Shown: one piece after another, positions 51,844-61,144 of the stretch
Position numbering within the stretch: the first letter of the stretch is position 1
Layout: each line of letters starts with the position of its first letter
Assembly (NCBI GenBank): GCA_017306015.1
Contig: JAFKJK010000008.1
Span: 62,001-126,000, forward strand
Length of the DNA stretch: 64,000 bases
Origin: Propionibacteriaceae bacterium
GTDB taxonomy: Bacteria; Actinomycetota; Actinomycetes; Propionibacteriales; Propionibacteriaceae
Reading direction: 5' to 3'
Notes under the pieces: model-generated
The model's database searches: none
What the model was told of the DNA's origin: nothing
Seen by the model: the letters and a program-made list of their open reading frames with translations, nothing else
Position numbers and translations under genes: made by a program

Positions 51844-53452
51844 GTCGCAGCTGTGCGCCCGTGCGGTGATCGGTCAGCTCATCGCCCAGGGGGTCAGCGA
51901 CGTGGTGCTGTGCCCGGGCTCCCGCAGCGCCGGGCTCGCCCTGTGCCTGGACGAGGCCGCCCGCTCCGGCCTGCTGCGGCTGCACGTCCGCCTCGACGAG
52001 CGCGTCGCGGCCTTCACCGCGCTCGGTCTCGGGAAGGGTTCCGGACGCCCGGCCGCCGTCGTGACGACCTCCGGGACGGCTGTGGCCAACCTGGCTCCGG
52101 CCGTCCTGGAGGCCCACCACGCCGGCGTCCCCCTGGTGGTCGTCTCCGCCGACCGGCCGGCCGAACTGGTCGGTGTCGGGGCAAACCAGGCGACGGAACA
52201 GACCCACCTGTTCGCCGGCTTCCTGCGCTACCGAGCCCGGATCGGTCCGGCGGCGCCGGCCGCCGCCTGGCGGGCGCACACGGCCCGCGCCGTCCTGCTG
52301 GCAGCGGGCGCGACCGGCGGCACGCCCGGCCCGGTCCAGCTCAACGTGGAACTGCCGGCCCCCCTGGTGAGCGCCGGTGGCGCGGCCGGACCGGTGCCGG
52401 GCGCCGCGGTGCTCTCGGGGCCGCACGCGGTCGCCGCGCCGTCCGTCCTCGCCGGGACGCCGCGCACCCTGGTCGTCTGCGGGGACGCGAGCGTGTCACT
52501 CGGGCGTCTGGCCGCCGAACTCGCCGAGGCCGCCGGGCTGCCGCTGGTGGCGGAGGCGTCGAGCAACGCCCGGGTCGGCGGCTCCGCGCTGGCCTGCGGC
52601 CGGCTGCTGCTGGCCGGTCCCCTCGGCGAGCAGGTCGAGCGGGTGATCGTGTTCGGACGCCCCAGCCTCTCGCGTCCGGTGACGGCCCTGCTGTCGCGGG
52701 ACGACGTCGAACTCGTCGTCGTCACCGAGCGGCCCGACTACGTCGATCCGGGCTGGCGCGCGGCCCTGGTGTGCTCGGCGGTCGACGTCGAGCCGGGCCC
52801 GGCCGACTGGCTGGACGCCTGGCGGCGGGCGGACGCCGAGTGCTCGGCCCGCGTGCTGGCGCGCACCTCCGGCACGCCGGTGCTGACCGGCCCGGAACTG
52901 GCGCGGCTGGTCGTCGCGGCCGTGCCGGGCGATCAACTGCTGTGCCTGGCCAACTCGAACCCGATCCGCGACGCGGACCTCGCCCCGATCGGTTCCGACC
53001 CGGCACCGGTCCACGCCAACCGCGGCCTGTCCGGCATCGACGGGACGGTGTCGACGGCGATCGGGGTCGCGCTCGGCGGTGGCCGGCCGACCACGCTGCT
53101 GTGCGGCGACCTGGCCTTCGTCCACGACGCCGGCGCGCTGGCGATCGCGCCGGGGGAGCCCCGTCCCGAGCTTCGCGTCGTGGTCGCCGACGATGCCGGA
53201 GGCAGCATCTTCGCCACGCTCGAGTACGGCCGTCCGGAGTTCGCCGGGGCGTTCGAGCGGGTGTTCGCCACTCCGACCGGCGTGGACCTGGTCGCGATGG
53301 CCGCGGGCTTCGGCGTCCCGGCTCGCCGGCTGTCCGGTGCGGACGAGGTGGCCGCAGCGCTGGCCGAGCCGATCACCGGGTTCGAGGTGCTGGTCGTCGA
53401 CGTGGACCGCACCGGGCGTGCGAGCCTGGCGTCGGAGCTGGCTGCCGGCTGA
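51836..53452 (+). CDS. menD: SEPHCHC synthase
   Basis: 538 residues, ThDP-dependent. Condenses isochorismate with 2-oxoglutarate, the first committed menaquinone step. The N-terminal catalytic-type Glu region ('LCPGSRSAGLALCLDEAARSG', then 'HVRLDERVAAFTALGLGKG'), and the C-terminal ThDP motif 'GIDGTVSTAIGVAL ... GDLAFVHDAGAL' are intact. Translation is coupled to menC. menB and menF are not in this window. Confidence 0.94.
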   Translation: MSESQLCARAVIGQLIAQGVSDVVLCPGSRSAGLALCLDEAARSGLLRLHVRLDERVAAFTALGLGKGSGRPAAVVTTSGTAVANLAPAVLEAHHAGVPLVVVSADRPAELVGVGANQATEQTHLFAGFLRYRARIGPAAPAAAWRAHTARAVLLAAGATGGTPGPVQLNVELPAPLVSAGGAAGPVPGAAVLSGPHAVAAPSVLAGTPRTLVVCGDASVSLGRLAAELAEAAGLPLVAEASSNARVGGSALACGRLLLAGPLGEQVERVIVFGRPSLSRPVTALLSRDDVELVVVTERPDYVDPGWRAALVCSAVDVEPGPADWLDAWRRADAECSARVLARTSGTPVLTGPELARLVVAAVPGDQLLCLANSNPIRDADLAPIGSDPAPVHANRGLSGIDGTVSTAIGVALGGGRPTTLLCGDLAFVHDAGALAIAPGEPRPELRVVVADDAGGSIFATLEYGRPEFAGAFERVFATPTGVDLVAMAAGFGVPARRLSGADEVAAALAEPITGFEVLVVDVDRTGRASLASELAAG

Positions 53453-53485
53453 TCGGCGGGACGGGATCGAACCGCCCTGCTCCGT

Positions 53486-54226
53486 CTAGCTGGAGTACGC
53501 AGTGATGTCGATGGCGTACCGGTCCCAGCGGTAGCAGTGGTCGCCGTACTCGACCGGCTGACCGGACGGGTCGTAGGCCCGCCGGGACATCGTCAGCACC
53601 GGATCGGTCGGTTCGAGGTGGAGCAGCCGCTGTTCGTTCTCGTTGGGGTGCCGAGCCGAGATGTGCTGGTAGCCCACCGCAGGGACGATGTTCCGTGCCC
53701 GGATCAGGGTGTACAGCCCGTAGACCACCAGTTCGTCGGTCTCGAGGTCGGACCAGTCGGGTCCCAGCCAGTTGCGCAGGACGGCCACCGGGCCCTCGTC
53801 GACCGTCCGCAGCCGCTCGACGAAGACCAGCGGGCACTCGGGATCCAGGCCGAGCAGGCCGGCGATCCTGGTGTCGACGTAGTCGGTACGGAAGTCGAGG
53901 ACCTCGGTGTGCGGGTTCTGGCCCTCGCGCTTGAGGTCGTCGTAGAGGCTGGGCAGGCCGTAACGGCGGTGCACGACCTCATTGGCCACGGTCGTGCCGA
54001 TCCCACGCCGGCGCACCAGCAGGCCCCGGGACACCAGCTCGATGATCGCCCTGCGCACGGTCGGCCGCGACAGGTTGAGCCGTTCGGCCATGGACAGTTC
54101 GTTCTCGAACGCGTCCCCGGGCTTGAGCACTCCGGTGTCGATCGCCTCGGCCAGCTGCTCGGCGAGTTGGTGGTACAGGGGAACCGGGCTGTTGCGGTCG
54201 ATCTGCACCGGGAGCTGCTGCGCCAT
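53486..54226 (-). CDS. GntR-family regulator with UTRA domain
   Basis: 246 residues. An N-terminal winged helix (LYHQLAEQLAEAIDTGVLKPGD, then 'LSMAERLNLSRPTVRRAIIELVSRGLLV') and a C-terminal UTRA ligand domain ('LRTVDEGPVAVLRNWLGPD', 'EQRLLHLEPTDPVLTMSRRAYDPSGQPVEYGDH'). It responds to a small, often sugar-phosphate, ligand. The end of menD is close on the other strand. Targets unknown; I choose the ATG at 54226 by homology of the start. Confidence 0.88.
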   Translation of the reverse strand: MAQQLPVQIDRNSPVPLYHQLAEQLAEAIDTGVLKPGDAFENELSMAERLNLSRPTVRRAIIELVSRGLLVRRRGIGTTVANEVVHRRYGLPSLYDDLKREGQNPHTEVLDFRTDYVDTRIAGLLGLDPECPLVFVERLRTVDEGPVAVLRNWLGPDWSDLETDELVVYGLYTLIRARNIVPAVGYQHISARHPNENEQRLLHLEPTDPVLTMSRRAYDPSGQPVEYGDHCYRWDRYAIDITAYSS

Positions 54227-54355
54227 ACCGGGCAACATAGCGCAAATCATCCTGGATTTGCGCACGGTGTGACCGTTTCATGTCTGCTTGGCCTAAATGG
54301 CTGACAAAGCCCTGGATCGTCTCGGTTCGTGAGACATCCGGCGGCCCGGGGAGGG

Positions 54356-55999
54356 TCAGGACAACGCCCGCAGCCAGCGGCGCAGGGCCACGGTGGCGCG
54401 GACGTCGTCCTCGTTGTACCTCAGGACGCGGCACCGGGCAGCATCGCGGACGGCGGGGTCGCCGGCGCCGACCGCCTCGTCGAACCACGCCATGCTGTTC
54501 AGCCCCCCGGGCTCCTCGTCCCGCCAGTCGAAGCCCGGCCCGGCGCTGGCGACGGCCTTCAGCCCGAGCCCGTTCGCGCCGAAGAAGTTGGCCCGGACCA
54601 GGTCGAACAGGTCGAAGAAGCGGCTGGCCGCGAAGTCGCGGGCCCAGCCCAGCGTCGGCTCGCCGGTCAGCGCCAGCCGGTTCAGCCGGATCACCTCGTA
54701 GTCGGAGTAGTGGAAGACGAGCGCATCCACCCCGTCGACCTGGTCGCGCAGCCAGCACATGGCGCGACGGGCGAGATCGAGCTCCGCGGCGTCGTCCAGC
54801 TCGCTGAAATCGCTGAAGTGACGGTAGTGGCCGCCGTCGGGTCCGCTCACCCAGAAGCCCCACAGGTAGACCCGGTCGGTGCGAGAGGTCTCGATGTCGA
54901 TGTCGATCTCCACGTCCGCACCCGGCACGGCGACGGGACCGGGTCGCAGGCGGTCGAGTTCGGTGCCCGTCGCCAGCAGCCGGGACCGGCGCTGCACCAT
55001 CCGGAGACGGTCCTCGGCACCGGCGCGATGAGCGACGGTCGGCAGGTAGCGGGGGAGGAGGACGTCCACGTCGGCGGCGGCGAGGTCGGCCACCGTGGTC
55101 ACTCCGGCCAGCCGCAGCCCGGCGATCTCGTGGCGGTCCAGGGGCGACTTGTTGATCCGCAGGCTGAGGTCGTCGTCGTCCAGCAGCGATCGGCAGGTCT
55201 GCCACCAGACGCAGTAACTGCACTCGTGGCTGACGATGGGATGCGGAGCGTCGGTGATGTCACCGGACGCGGCCGCCTCCGCGAGCCGGACGCGGGTGCC
55301 GAGCTCGTGCGCGTACCGATCGAGGGCGCTGACGAGCCTCCCGCCGTCGTCGTCCACGTTCTGTTGCGGTGCCGCGGGGACGACGGGCTCCGCCAGCCCC
55401 ACCCAGGTCGCCACGGGATCGGCCGACTCGATCCGGTCGGTGCCGATGACCAGGCCGACCGGCTCGTCCGCCTGGAAGCCAGTCGGTCCGAGCAGCAACC
55501 ACAGATGCGCCAGTTGGAGGGCGTTGGGCCAGCGCCAGTGCCAGCGGTAGCGCCAGCCGGTGCCCTGGATCGGCTCACCCGGGTGCGGCAGCCGGGAGTA
55601 CCGGAAGGGCAGGTCGTCCTTGCGGGGATCGAGCGCTCGCTGGAACTTGACGACCCCCGGCACGTAGCCGCCCGCCGGGTGCCGGACCAGCAGGTCGGGC
55701 CGACCCTGGCGGTGCTGCTCCCAGTCCCGTGGCAGCAGCGCGCCGATCACCACCGGCGCGCCGGCGGCCAGCGCGGCCAGGCATGCAGCCTCCTGGTCGT
55801 CGTGGGACGCCGTGGCCAGCCCGCGCAGGTCGACCGTCCCTTCAGCGGCCGCGATCCGGTCGAGCACGTCCTTGCTGAACTCGCCGCTGCCCGGCAGTCC
55901 GCGAGGGGCCTCCACAACCGGTCTGGACAGGTCGGGACGGAACGCGTACACCGTCTTCAGGGGGCAGCTCCTGGCCGCGTACGGGTCGAGGGTGAACAT
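54356..55999 (-). CDS. TM0106-family RecB-like nuclease
   Basis: 547 residues. N-terminal part is a RecB/Cas4-type PD-(D/E)XK nuclease domain ('DLLVRHPAGGYVPGVVKFQRAL' region; Cys cluster HECSYCVWWQTC near 260-270, possibly an Fe-S or zinc site). C-terminal part has the RNase H-like exonuclease motifs 'EIDIDIETS', 'DALVFHYSDYE' and a helix near 520. It starts at a position overlapping the menG stop (ATGA). Function unknown, probably DNA repair or housekeeping RNA/DNA trimming. Confidence 0.85.
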   Translation of the reverse strand: MFTLDPYAARSCPLKTVYAFRPDLSRPVVEAPRGLPGSGEFSKDVLDRIAAAEGTVDLRGLATASHDDQEAACLAALAAGAPVVIGALLPRDWEQHRQGRPDLLVRHPAGGYVPGVVKFQRALDPRKDDLPFRYSRLPHPGEPIQGTGWRYRWHWRWPNALQLAHLWLLLGPTGFQADEPVGLVIGTDRIESADPVATWVGLAEPVVPAAPQQNVDDDGGRLVSALDRYAHELGTRVRLAEAAASGDITDAPHPIVSHECSYCVWWQTCRSLLDDDDLSLRINKSPLDRHEIAGLRLAGVTTVADLAAADVDVLLPRYLPTVAHRAGAEDRLRMVQRRSRLLATGTELDRLRPGPVAVPGADVEIDIDIETSRTDRVYLWGFWVSGPDGGHYRHFSDFSELDDAAELDLARRAMCWLRDQVDGVDALVFHYSDYEVIRLNRLALTGEPTLGWARDFAASRFFDLFDLVRANFFGANGLGLKAVASAGPGFDWRDEEPGGLNSMAWFDEAVGAGDPAVRDAARCRVLRYNEDDVRATVALRRWLRALS

Positions 56000-56700
56000 C
56001 AGCGATAGCCGCGATGCAGCGCGACGACACCGCCCGTCAGGTTCTTCCAGCCGACCGCGCGCCAGCCGGCTGCCGTCATCCGGGCGGCCAGCCCACGCTG
56101 GTCCGGCCAGGCGAGGATCGAATCGGCGAGGTAGTCGTAGGCGACCGGGTTGGAGGAGCTCAGCGACGCGATCCTCGGCAGCGCCTGGACCAGGTAGTTC
56201 CGGTAGACGTCCCGGAACGGCTTCCAGGTGGGGGTGGAGAATTCACAGACCACGATCCGTCCGCCCGGGCGGCTCACCCGGTGCAATTCGGCCAGCGCGC
56301 CGGGCACGTCCTCGACGTTGCGCAACCCGAAGCTGATCGTGACGGCGTCGAACACGCCGTCGGCGAAGGGCAGGGCGAGGGCGTCGGCGTTGACGAAGGC
56401 CAGCTGCGGCTGTCGCTGCTTCCCGACGGTCAGCATCCCGGCCGATAGGTCGGCAGGGACGACGAAGGCGCCGGCGTCCGCGAACGGACGGCTGGACGTG
56501 CCGGTGCCGGCGGCGAGGTCCAGGATCCGCTCGCCGGACCGCGGCCGCACCGCCGCGACGGTCTGGGCACGCCAGTGGCGGTCCTGGCCGAGGGAGAGCA
56601 GGTCATTCACCAGGTCGTAGCGCGGCGCCACTTCGTCGAACATCCCTGACACTTCGTCGGGGTTCCGGTCCAGGTCGGCTCGCTGGTTGGCTCGGTGCAC
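55999..56700 (-). CDS. menG: Demethylmenaquinone methyltransferase
   Basis: 233 residues from a GTG start. Last step of menaquinone synthesis. SAM-binding motif I '[12 protein letters not shown]' (59-70), the family signature '[17 protein letters not shown]' near the start and '[34 protein letters not shown]' are present. It is separate from the main men cluster but close to it, on the other strand. Confidence 0.95.
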   Translation of the reverse strand: MHRANQRADLDRNPDEVSGMFDEVAPRYDLVNDLLSLGQDRHWRAQTVAAVRPRSGERILDLAAGTGTSSRPFADAGAFVVPADLSAGMLTVGKQRQPQLAFVNADALALPFADGVFDAVTISFGLRNVEDVPGALAELHRVSRPGGRIVVCEFSTPTWKPFRDVYRNYLVQALPRIASLSSSNPVAYDYLADSILAWPDQRGLAARMTAAGWRAVGWKNLTGGVVALHRGYR

Positions 56701-56819
56701 GGCCCAAGCCTGCCACGACCGGCTGACATCCAGGACGCGGGCCCGCCCACCGGGGCTGTGGCCCGGTCCCCGTCCGGGCGCCCGACCGGGCTGTCAGCGC
56801 TGGGCCCTACCGTGTCCGC

Positions 56820-57284
56820 ATGCTGTCACTCACCGCTGCGAGACCTGCCGACTGCGACGCCCTGGCCCGGACGTCGCGGGCCGCGTTCGACGCCGACGTC
56901 CTGGTCGGTGCGCCGGGCCCGGGCGGGCCACCGGGCTACGACTCCGCCGAGTGGTGCCGCAGGGCGCTCGTCTGGGGCCGGGTGTTCGTGATCGCCGAGG
57001 ACGGCTGCACGGTCGGCGGGGCCATCCTGATCGCCCACTCGGCGGACTGGATGGAGCTCGGACGGGTGTGGCTCGAGCCGTCCGTGCAGGGCCGTGGCCT
57101 GGGCCGGGCCGTGCTGGCCGACCTGGAGCAGCGGGCTCCGGCCGTCCGCCGCTGGACGCTCGACACTCCGGCCTGGAACCTGCGCAACCGGCACTTCTAC
57201 GCTCGCTGCGGGTACGCCGAGGTCGGCATCGACGGCGACTCGGTAAGGTTCGAGAAGCGGGTGGAAGCGGAGACGCCGGGCTGA
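56820..57284 (+). CDS. GNAT-family N-acetyltransferase
   Basis: 154 residues. The acetyl-CoA loop 'LEPSVQGRGLGRAVLADLEQ' and the C-terminal 'NRHFYARCGYAEVGI' mark the fold. The ATG follows a TACCGT hexamer by six bases and has no ribosome site, so the transcript is likely leaderless. Substrate unknown. Convergent or tandem genes give no hint. Confidence 0.87.
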   Translation: MLSLTAARPADCDALARTSRAAFDADVLVGAPGPGGPPGYDSAEWCRRALVWGRVFVIAEDGCTVGGAILIAHSADWMELGRVWLEPSVQGRGLGRAVLADLEQRAPAVRRWTLDTPAWNLRNRHFYARCGYAEVGIDGDSVRFEKRVEAETPG

Positions 57285-57344
57285 ACGGGCCCTCGACCGG
57301 ACGGACCGGAACGAAGCACTTCGCTGATGGGGGAGAATCGCAGC

Positions 57345-58007
57345 ATGGCGCGCAAGACCCCGGTGCTGAAGGCGACCGGTTTGAAGAAGGCCTTCGGGCC
57401 CGTGGTGATCGTCGACGGCTTCAACCTCGAGGTGGCGGCAGGGGAGGCGGTGGCGCTCACCGGGCGCAACGGCGCCGGCAAGTCCACCGTGTTGCGTTGC
57501 CTGATCGGGGCCGAGCGGCCGGACGAGGGTGCGGTCGAGGTGAACGGGATCAAGGTCAGCGAGACCGACCCGCGGATCCGTCGCGACGTCGCCACCGTGA
57601 TCGACGACCTGGACTTCTTCCCTGACCTGAGCGTTGTCGAGCACCTCGACCTGCTGGCAAGGGCCCACGGTGTCGCGGATCCCGACGGCGCCGTGGACGA
57701 GGTGCTGGAGGAGGTGCAGCTGGTGCCCCAGTCGGGACAGTTGCCGGGCACCCTTTCCAGCGGCCAGCGCCGGCGGCTGGCGCTCGCCACCGCCTTCGTG
57801 CGTCCCCGCACCCTGCTCGTCCTCGACGAGCCGGAGCAGCGGCTGGACACCGAGGGGGTCGCCTGGCTCGCGGAGCGGCTGCTCGCCGAGCGCCAGCGTG
57901 GGCTCGCGATCGTGATGGCCAGCCACGAGCCGGCCCTGGTCGACAAGGTCGCCACCCGGATCGTCCGGCTGGGGGACCGCGGACGGGTCGAGGCGGCGAG
58001 TGAGTAA
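57345..58007 (+). CDS. ABC transporter ATP-binding protein
   Basis: 220 residues. Walker A GRNGAGKST, signature LSSGQRRR, Walker B LLVLDEPE with the following Gln-Arg (an unusual D-loop) and switch His in ASHEP. GGGGGAG precedes the ATG at 57345. It overlaps the next gene by eight bases and should power that membrane protein. Export versus import cannot be determined. Confidence 0.88.
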   Translation: MARKTPVLKATGLKKAFGPVVIVDGFNLEVAAGEAVALTGRNGAGKSTVLRCLIGAERPDEGAVEVNGIKVSETDPRIRRDVATVIDDLDFFPDLSVVEHLDLLARAHGVADPDGAVDEVLEEVQLVPQSGQLPGTLSSGQRRRLALATAFVRPRTLLVLDEPEQRLDTEGVAWLAERLLAERQRGLAIVMASHEPALVDKVATRIVRLGDRGRVEAASE

Positions 58008-59715
58008 GAAGTCGCGGCGGCTGATCCGGTCCGGCGGCCAGCCGGCACCGGCCCCCGCCGAACCCGAGGTCGTCCCGGAGGCTCCGGCACGGACGTTCTT
58101 CTTCCTGCCCGACAGCGAACCGGTCGCGGTCGAGGAGGCCGAGCTCCACGAGCTGATGAAGCTGTGGCGCCACGGTCGCGCCACCCGGACGCTCGGCCAG
58201 GTCATCTCCGACAGCTATGTCACGGTCTTCAGCGTCGTGCTGGTGGGCGCGATGGTGATCAGCACGGTGATCAACGCCCAGCAGGGCATGACCGGCTGCA
58301 GCACCGCGGCCTGCGACACGGGCCGGCTGCTGGTTCCGACGGCGGTCCTGTTCGGCTCCTGGGGGCTGGGCCTGGGCCTGTCGCGGCTGTTCGGCCCGGT
58401 GCTGGCCTCCGCGGCCGAGGGCTCCTGGCTGATGGACGCGCCGATCAGCCGCCACCGCCTGCTCCGCGGACGGCTGGTGCTGCCGCTGTTGCTCGGGTTC
58501 TTCGTCCCGGCACTGCTGACCGGCCTGGTCGCCGCGCTCTCGGGCATGGACTGGCTGTCGGTGCTGGCCTGGGCGCTCGCGGCCGGCAGTGGGGCGCTCG
58601 CCCAGGTGGCTCTTGCCGCGAGCGAACAGACCCATGAACGGACCTGGCTCCTCCGCCTCCTGCAAGGCATCTGGGCCGCGCTGGCGGTCGCGATCCTCGC
58701 TCTGGTGGTCTCGGTGGCCGCTGCGTGGCTGCCCGCGAGCGCGATCGCGGGTGCGGGCACCCTGCGCGGGCTGGTGTTCGCGGTCGCGGGCATTGCCGGG
58801 CTCGTCGCGGTCTGGTTCGTGGTCGCCACGCTCCGCCGACTGGAGCTGATCCGGCGGGCCCGGCTCGTCTCGGGCGGGTCGCTGGTCTCGGGCATGCAGG
58901 GGGCGATGTTCGCCCTGGACCTCGGCCTGATCCGCGACATCCTGGTCGAACGGCGATCGATCGAGCGTGGCCACGTCCGGCCGACCCGGGGGCATGGGCT
59001 GGGGCTGAGAGCGCTGATCTGGCGTGACCTGCAGCGGGTGTTCCGCTCGCCGGGGGCGCTGGTGCCGCTGGCGCTGAGTCTGGTCGTGCCCTACGCGGTG
59101 GACGCATTGCGGATGAGCCAGCTCAACCCGTTGCTGAGCGGGCTCGCGCTGGTGATCACGCTGGTGCCGTTCCTCGGCGGCCTGCGGGTACTCACCCGCA
59201 CCGGTGGCATGGCCCGGTCGATGCCGTTCAAGACCACCCAGCTGCGGACGGCTGCGATGGCCGTTCCGGCCGGGCTGGCGATGCTCTGGGGGCTCGCCGC
59301 GGCTCCGGCCTTCATCGGCATCTCCGGCAGCGGGGCCGACCGCACCATCGTGGACGGCCTGATCGCGGCGGGGATCACCGCTGTGGCCGGCGTCCTCGGT
59401 GCCGTCCGCTGGGTGACGGCGAAGAAGCCCGACTTCTCAGCGCCGATGATGGCCACCGCGTCCGGTGCCCTGCCGCCGACCCTGCTGTTCAACCTCTTCG
59501 CCGGGCTGGACATGGTGGCCCTGGTGACCGCTCCGCTGATCCTGGGCGCGCCACCGGTCTGGTCCGCCGCGCTCGCCGTCCTGGTCTTCATCGTGCTCCG
59601 CGGCACTTTCAACATGGACGACCTGCGCTCCCAGCAGGAGGAGGCGCAGAAGGAGATGGCTGCGGCCAAGCAGGCGCGGACGGAGAAGATCAAGGTCCCG
59701 CGTCCGACCCGCTGA
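58000..59715 (+). CDS. DUF6297-like ABC transporter membrane protein
   Basis: 571 residues, GTG start overlapping the ATPase gene. A charged N-terminal 70 residues is followed by about 12 spans in two blocks and a basic Gln/Lys tail. Typical of the actinobacterial membrane partner of a single ABC ATPase, which I recall as DUF6297. Substrate unknown; such pairs are usually exporters or efflux-associated. Confidence 0.75.
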   Translation: MSKKSRRLIRSGGQPAPAPAEPEVVPEAPARTFFFLPDSEPVAVEEAELHELMKLWRHGRATRTLGQVISDSYVTVFSVVLVGAMVISTVINAQQGMTGCSTAACDTGRLLVPTAVLFGSWGLGLGLSRLFGPVLASAAEGSWLMDAPISRHRLLRGRLVLPLLLGFFVPALLTGLVAALSGMDWLSVLAWALAAGSGALAQVALAASEQTHERTWLLRLLQGIWAALAVAILALVVSVAAAWLPASAIAGAGTLRGLVFAVAGIAGLVAVWFVVATLRRLELIRRARLVSGGSLVSGMQGAMFALDLGLIRDILVERRSIERGHVRPTRGHGLGLRALIWRDLQRVFRSPGALVPLALSLVVPYAVDALRMSQLNPLLSGLALVITLVPFLGGLRVLTRTGGMARSMPFKTTQLRTAAMAVPAGLAMLWGLAAAPAFIGISGSGADRTIVDGLIAAGITAVAGVLGAVRWVTAKKPDFSAPMMATASGALPPTLLFNLFAGLDMVALVTAPLILGAPPVWSAALAVLVFIVLRGTFNMDDLRSQQEEAQKEMAAAKQARTEKIKVPRPTR

Positions 59716-59731
59716 CCGGTCGCGCCGCCGC

Positions 59732-60358
59732 TCAGAGCAGCGCGCTCACCTCGTGCAGCGTGTCCACGACCAGATGCGCGCCGGCCAGCCGGCCCGCCGG
59801 GAACGTGCTGGTGACCGCGACGACCGTGCCCACGTCGGCAGCGAGAGCGGACGCCACGCCTGCCGGCGCGTCCTCGACCGCGAGGCAGTCCGGGGCGGCG
59901 ACGCCGAGCTCCCGGATCGCCAGCGCATACGGCTCCGGATGCGGCTTTCCGTTCGCCACCTCGTCCCTGGTCACGACGAGGTCGAACCGTTCCAGCAGGT
60001 CGCCCAGGCAGGTGCGCGCCCAGTCGAGCGTGGCCGAAGTCACCAGGGCGAGCGGGACGCCGGTCGTGGCGATCAGTTCGGCCGCGCCGACGGTCAGCGC
60101 CGGACGCGGGAGGCTGACCATGTGACCGAGCAACTCGGCCGTCATCACCGCCAGGTCCTCACCCGCCCACGGACCGGGCTCACTGGCCAGGACGTCGTCG
60201 GCCCGCCGCCCGGTGAAGCTGGCCAGCAGGTCGTCGCCCAGTGGCCAGCCGCGGGCCGCGAACCAGTCGCGGAACACCTGCCGGTGGAACTCTTCGGAGT
60301 CCACCAGCGTGCCGTCGAGATCCAGCAGCAGCGCTGCCGGCCGGTCAGGCGTCGACAC
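59732..60358 (-). CDS. HAD-family phosphatase/phosphoglucomutase-like hydrolase
   Basis: 208 residues from a GTG start. Motif I 'LLLDLDGTLVDS' (nucleophile Asp and general acid), motif II 'LVTSA', and motifs III/IV 'NGKPHPEPYALA ... AVEDAPAGVASAL' are intact; the cap is of the helical beta-phosphoglucomutase type. It overlaps the EIIA stop by 14 bases and is the last gene of the EIIB-EIIA-HAD operon, so a sugar-phosphate substrate is likely. Confidence 0.87.
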   Translation of the reverse strand: MSTPDRPAALLLDLDGTLVDSEEFHRQVFRDWFAARGWPLGDDLLASFTGRRADDVLASEPGPWAGEDLAVMTAELLGHMVSLPRPALTVGAAELIATTGVPLALVTSATLDWARTCLGDLLERFDLVVTRDEVANGKPHPEPYALAIRELGVAAPDCLAVEDAPAGVASALAADVGTVVAVTSTFPAGRLAGAHLVVDTLHEVSALL

Positions 60359-60794
60359 TGAACAGAGGTTCTCCGGCGATGACCTCACGACCGGTCGCCA
60401 GCTCGGCCAGCGACCCGGCCGGACGGTCGAGCGCGACAACCAGCACCGTCGTGGTGATGCCGTCGTCGCTGATCTCGGCGGGGTTCCAGACCACCATCGG
60501 ATCGCCGGCTGCGACCGTCGCACCTTCGCTGGCCACGAGCTCGAAGCCGGCGCCGTCCAGCTTGACGGTGTTGATCCCCAGGTGCACCAGGACGCCCAGG
60601 CCGTCGGCGGTGACCATCGCGAAGGCGTGCGGGTGCAACTTGAGGATGGTGCCGGCCACCGGCGCGACCACCGTGGTTCGCGCCGGCGACGGCTCGATGG
60701 CGACCCCCGGTCCCACCATCTCGGCGGCGAAGACCGGGTCGTCGGCCTCGGTGATCGGGAAGACCCGACCAGGACAGGGGGAGAGGACCTGCAT
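60345..60794 (-). CDS. PTS EIIA component (glucose/GlcNAc type)
   Basis: 149 residues. EIIA-Glc fold: 'VLSPCPGRVFPITEADDPVFA', 'VAPVAGTILKLHPHAFAMVT', and the phosphorylated His71 in VLVHLGINTVKL, with His56 nearby. It accepts phosphate from HPr and passes it to EIIB. Here EIIA is a separate protein with its own gene, unlike the fused EIICBA of enterics. The ATG overlaps the EIIB stop. Confidence 0.93.
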   Translation of the reverse strand: MQVLSPCPGRVFPITEADDPVFAAEMVGPGVAIEPSPARTTVVAPVAGTILKLHPHAFAMVTADGLGVLVHLGINTVKLDGAGFELVASEGATVAAGDPMVVWNPAEISDDGITTTVLVVALDRPAGSLAELATGREVIAGEPLFSVDA

Positions 60795-61027
60795 CACATC
60801 AGGTCTTCGATGTCTTCGGCCAGGTTGTCGGCCTCGGGGCCGACGACGACCTGGACGACCTTGCCGGCGGAGATCACGCCGTGGGCCCCGGCGGCCTTCA
60901 GCACCTTCTCGTCCACCTTGGCCGGATCCTTGACCTCGGTGCGCAGACGGGTGATGCACGCCTCGATCTCCACGATGTTCCCGGCCCCGCCAAGACCGGC
61001 CAGGATCTGCTCGGCTTTGCTGCTCAT
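60794..61027 (-). CDS. PTS EIIB component (GlcNAc/glucose type)
   Basis: 77 residues. EIIB-Glc domain with the phosphorylated Cys24 (ACITRLRTEV) and 'GAHGVISAGKVVQVVVGPEAD'. It is the shortest stand-alone form of this domain and relays phosphate from EIIA to sugar bound on EIIC, which is encoded divergently at 61906. Stop overlaps EIIA by four bases. Confidence 0.93.
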   Translation of the reverse strand: MSSKAEQILAGLGGAGNIVEIEACITRLRTEVKDPAKVDEKVLKAAGAHGVISAGKVVQVVVGPEADNLAEDIEDLM

Positions 61028-61062
61028 TTCTCTCCTCTCGGGGGGCCTTCTTCGGCCCATGC

Positions 61063-61133
61063 TTGACAGCCTGCGCAGAACCATAGCATGATTTCCCGCA
61101 AGTGGTACGGACCAGTACGGTCCAGTACGGACC
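61063..61133. promoter_or_regulatory. Divergent promoters and triple 10-bp repeat of the GlcNAc PTS locus
   Basis: A TTGACA box (61063-61068) and a TAGCAT hexamer (61084-61089) point rightward; the complement TATGGT (61085-61080) can serve leftward. Next come three tandem 10-bp units, GGTACGGACC (61104), AGTACGGTCC (61114) and AGTACGGACC (61124), each containing GTACGG. GGACC and GGTCC arms also form overlapping inverted repeats. Placed between the two operons, this is the probable operator of the GntR gene. Confidence 0.65.
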
Positions 61134-61144
61134 AGGAGGCGCAG

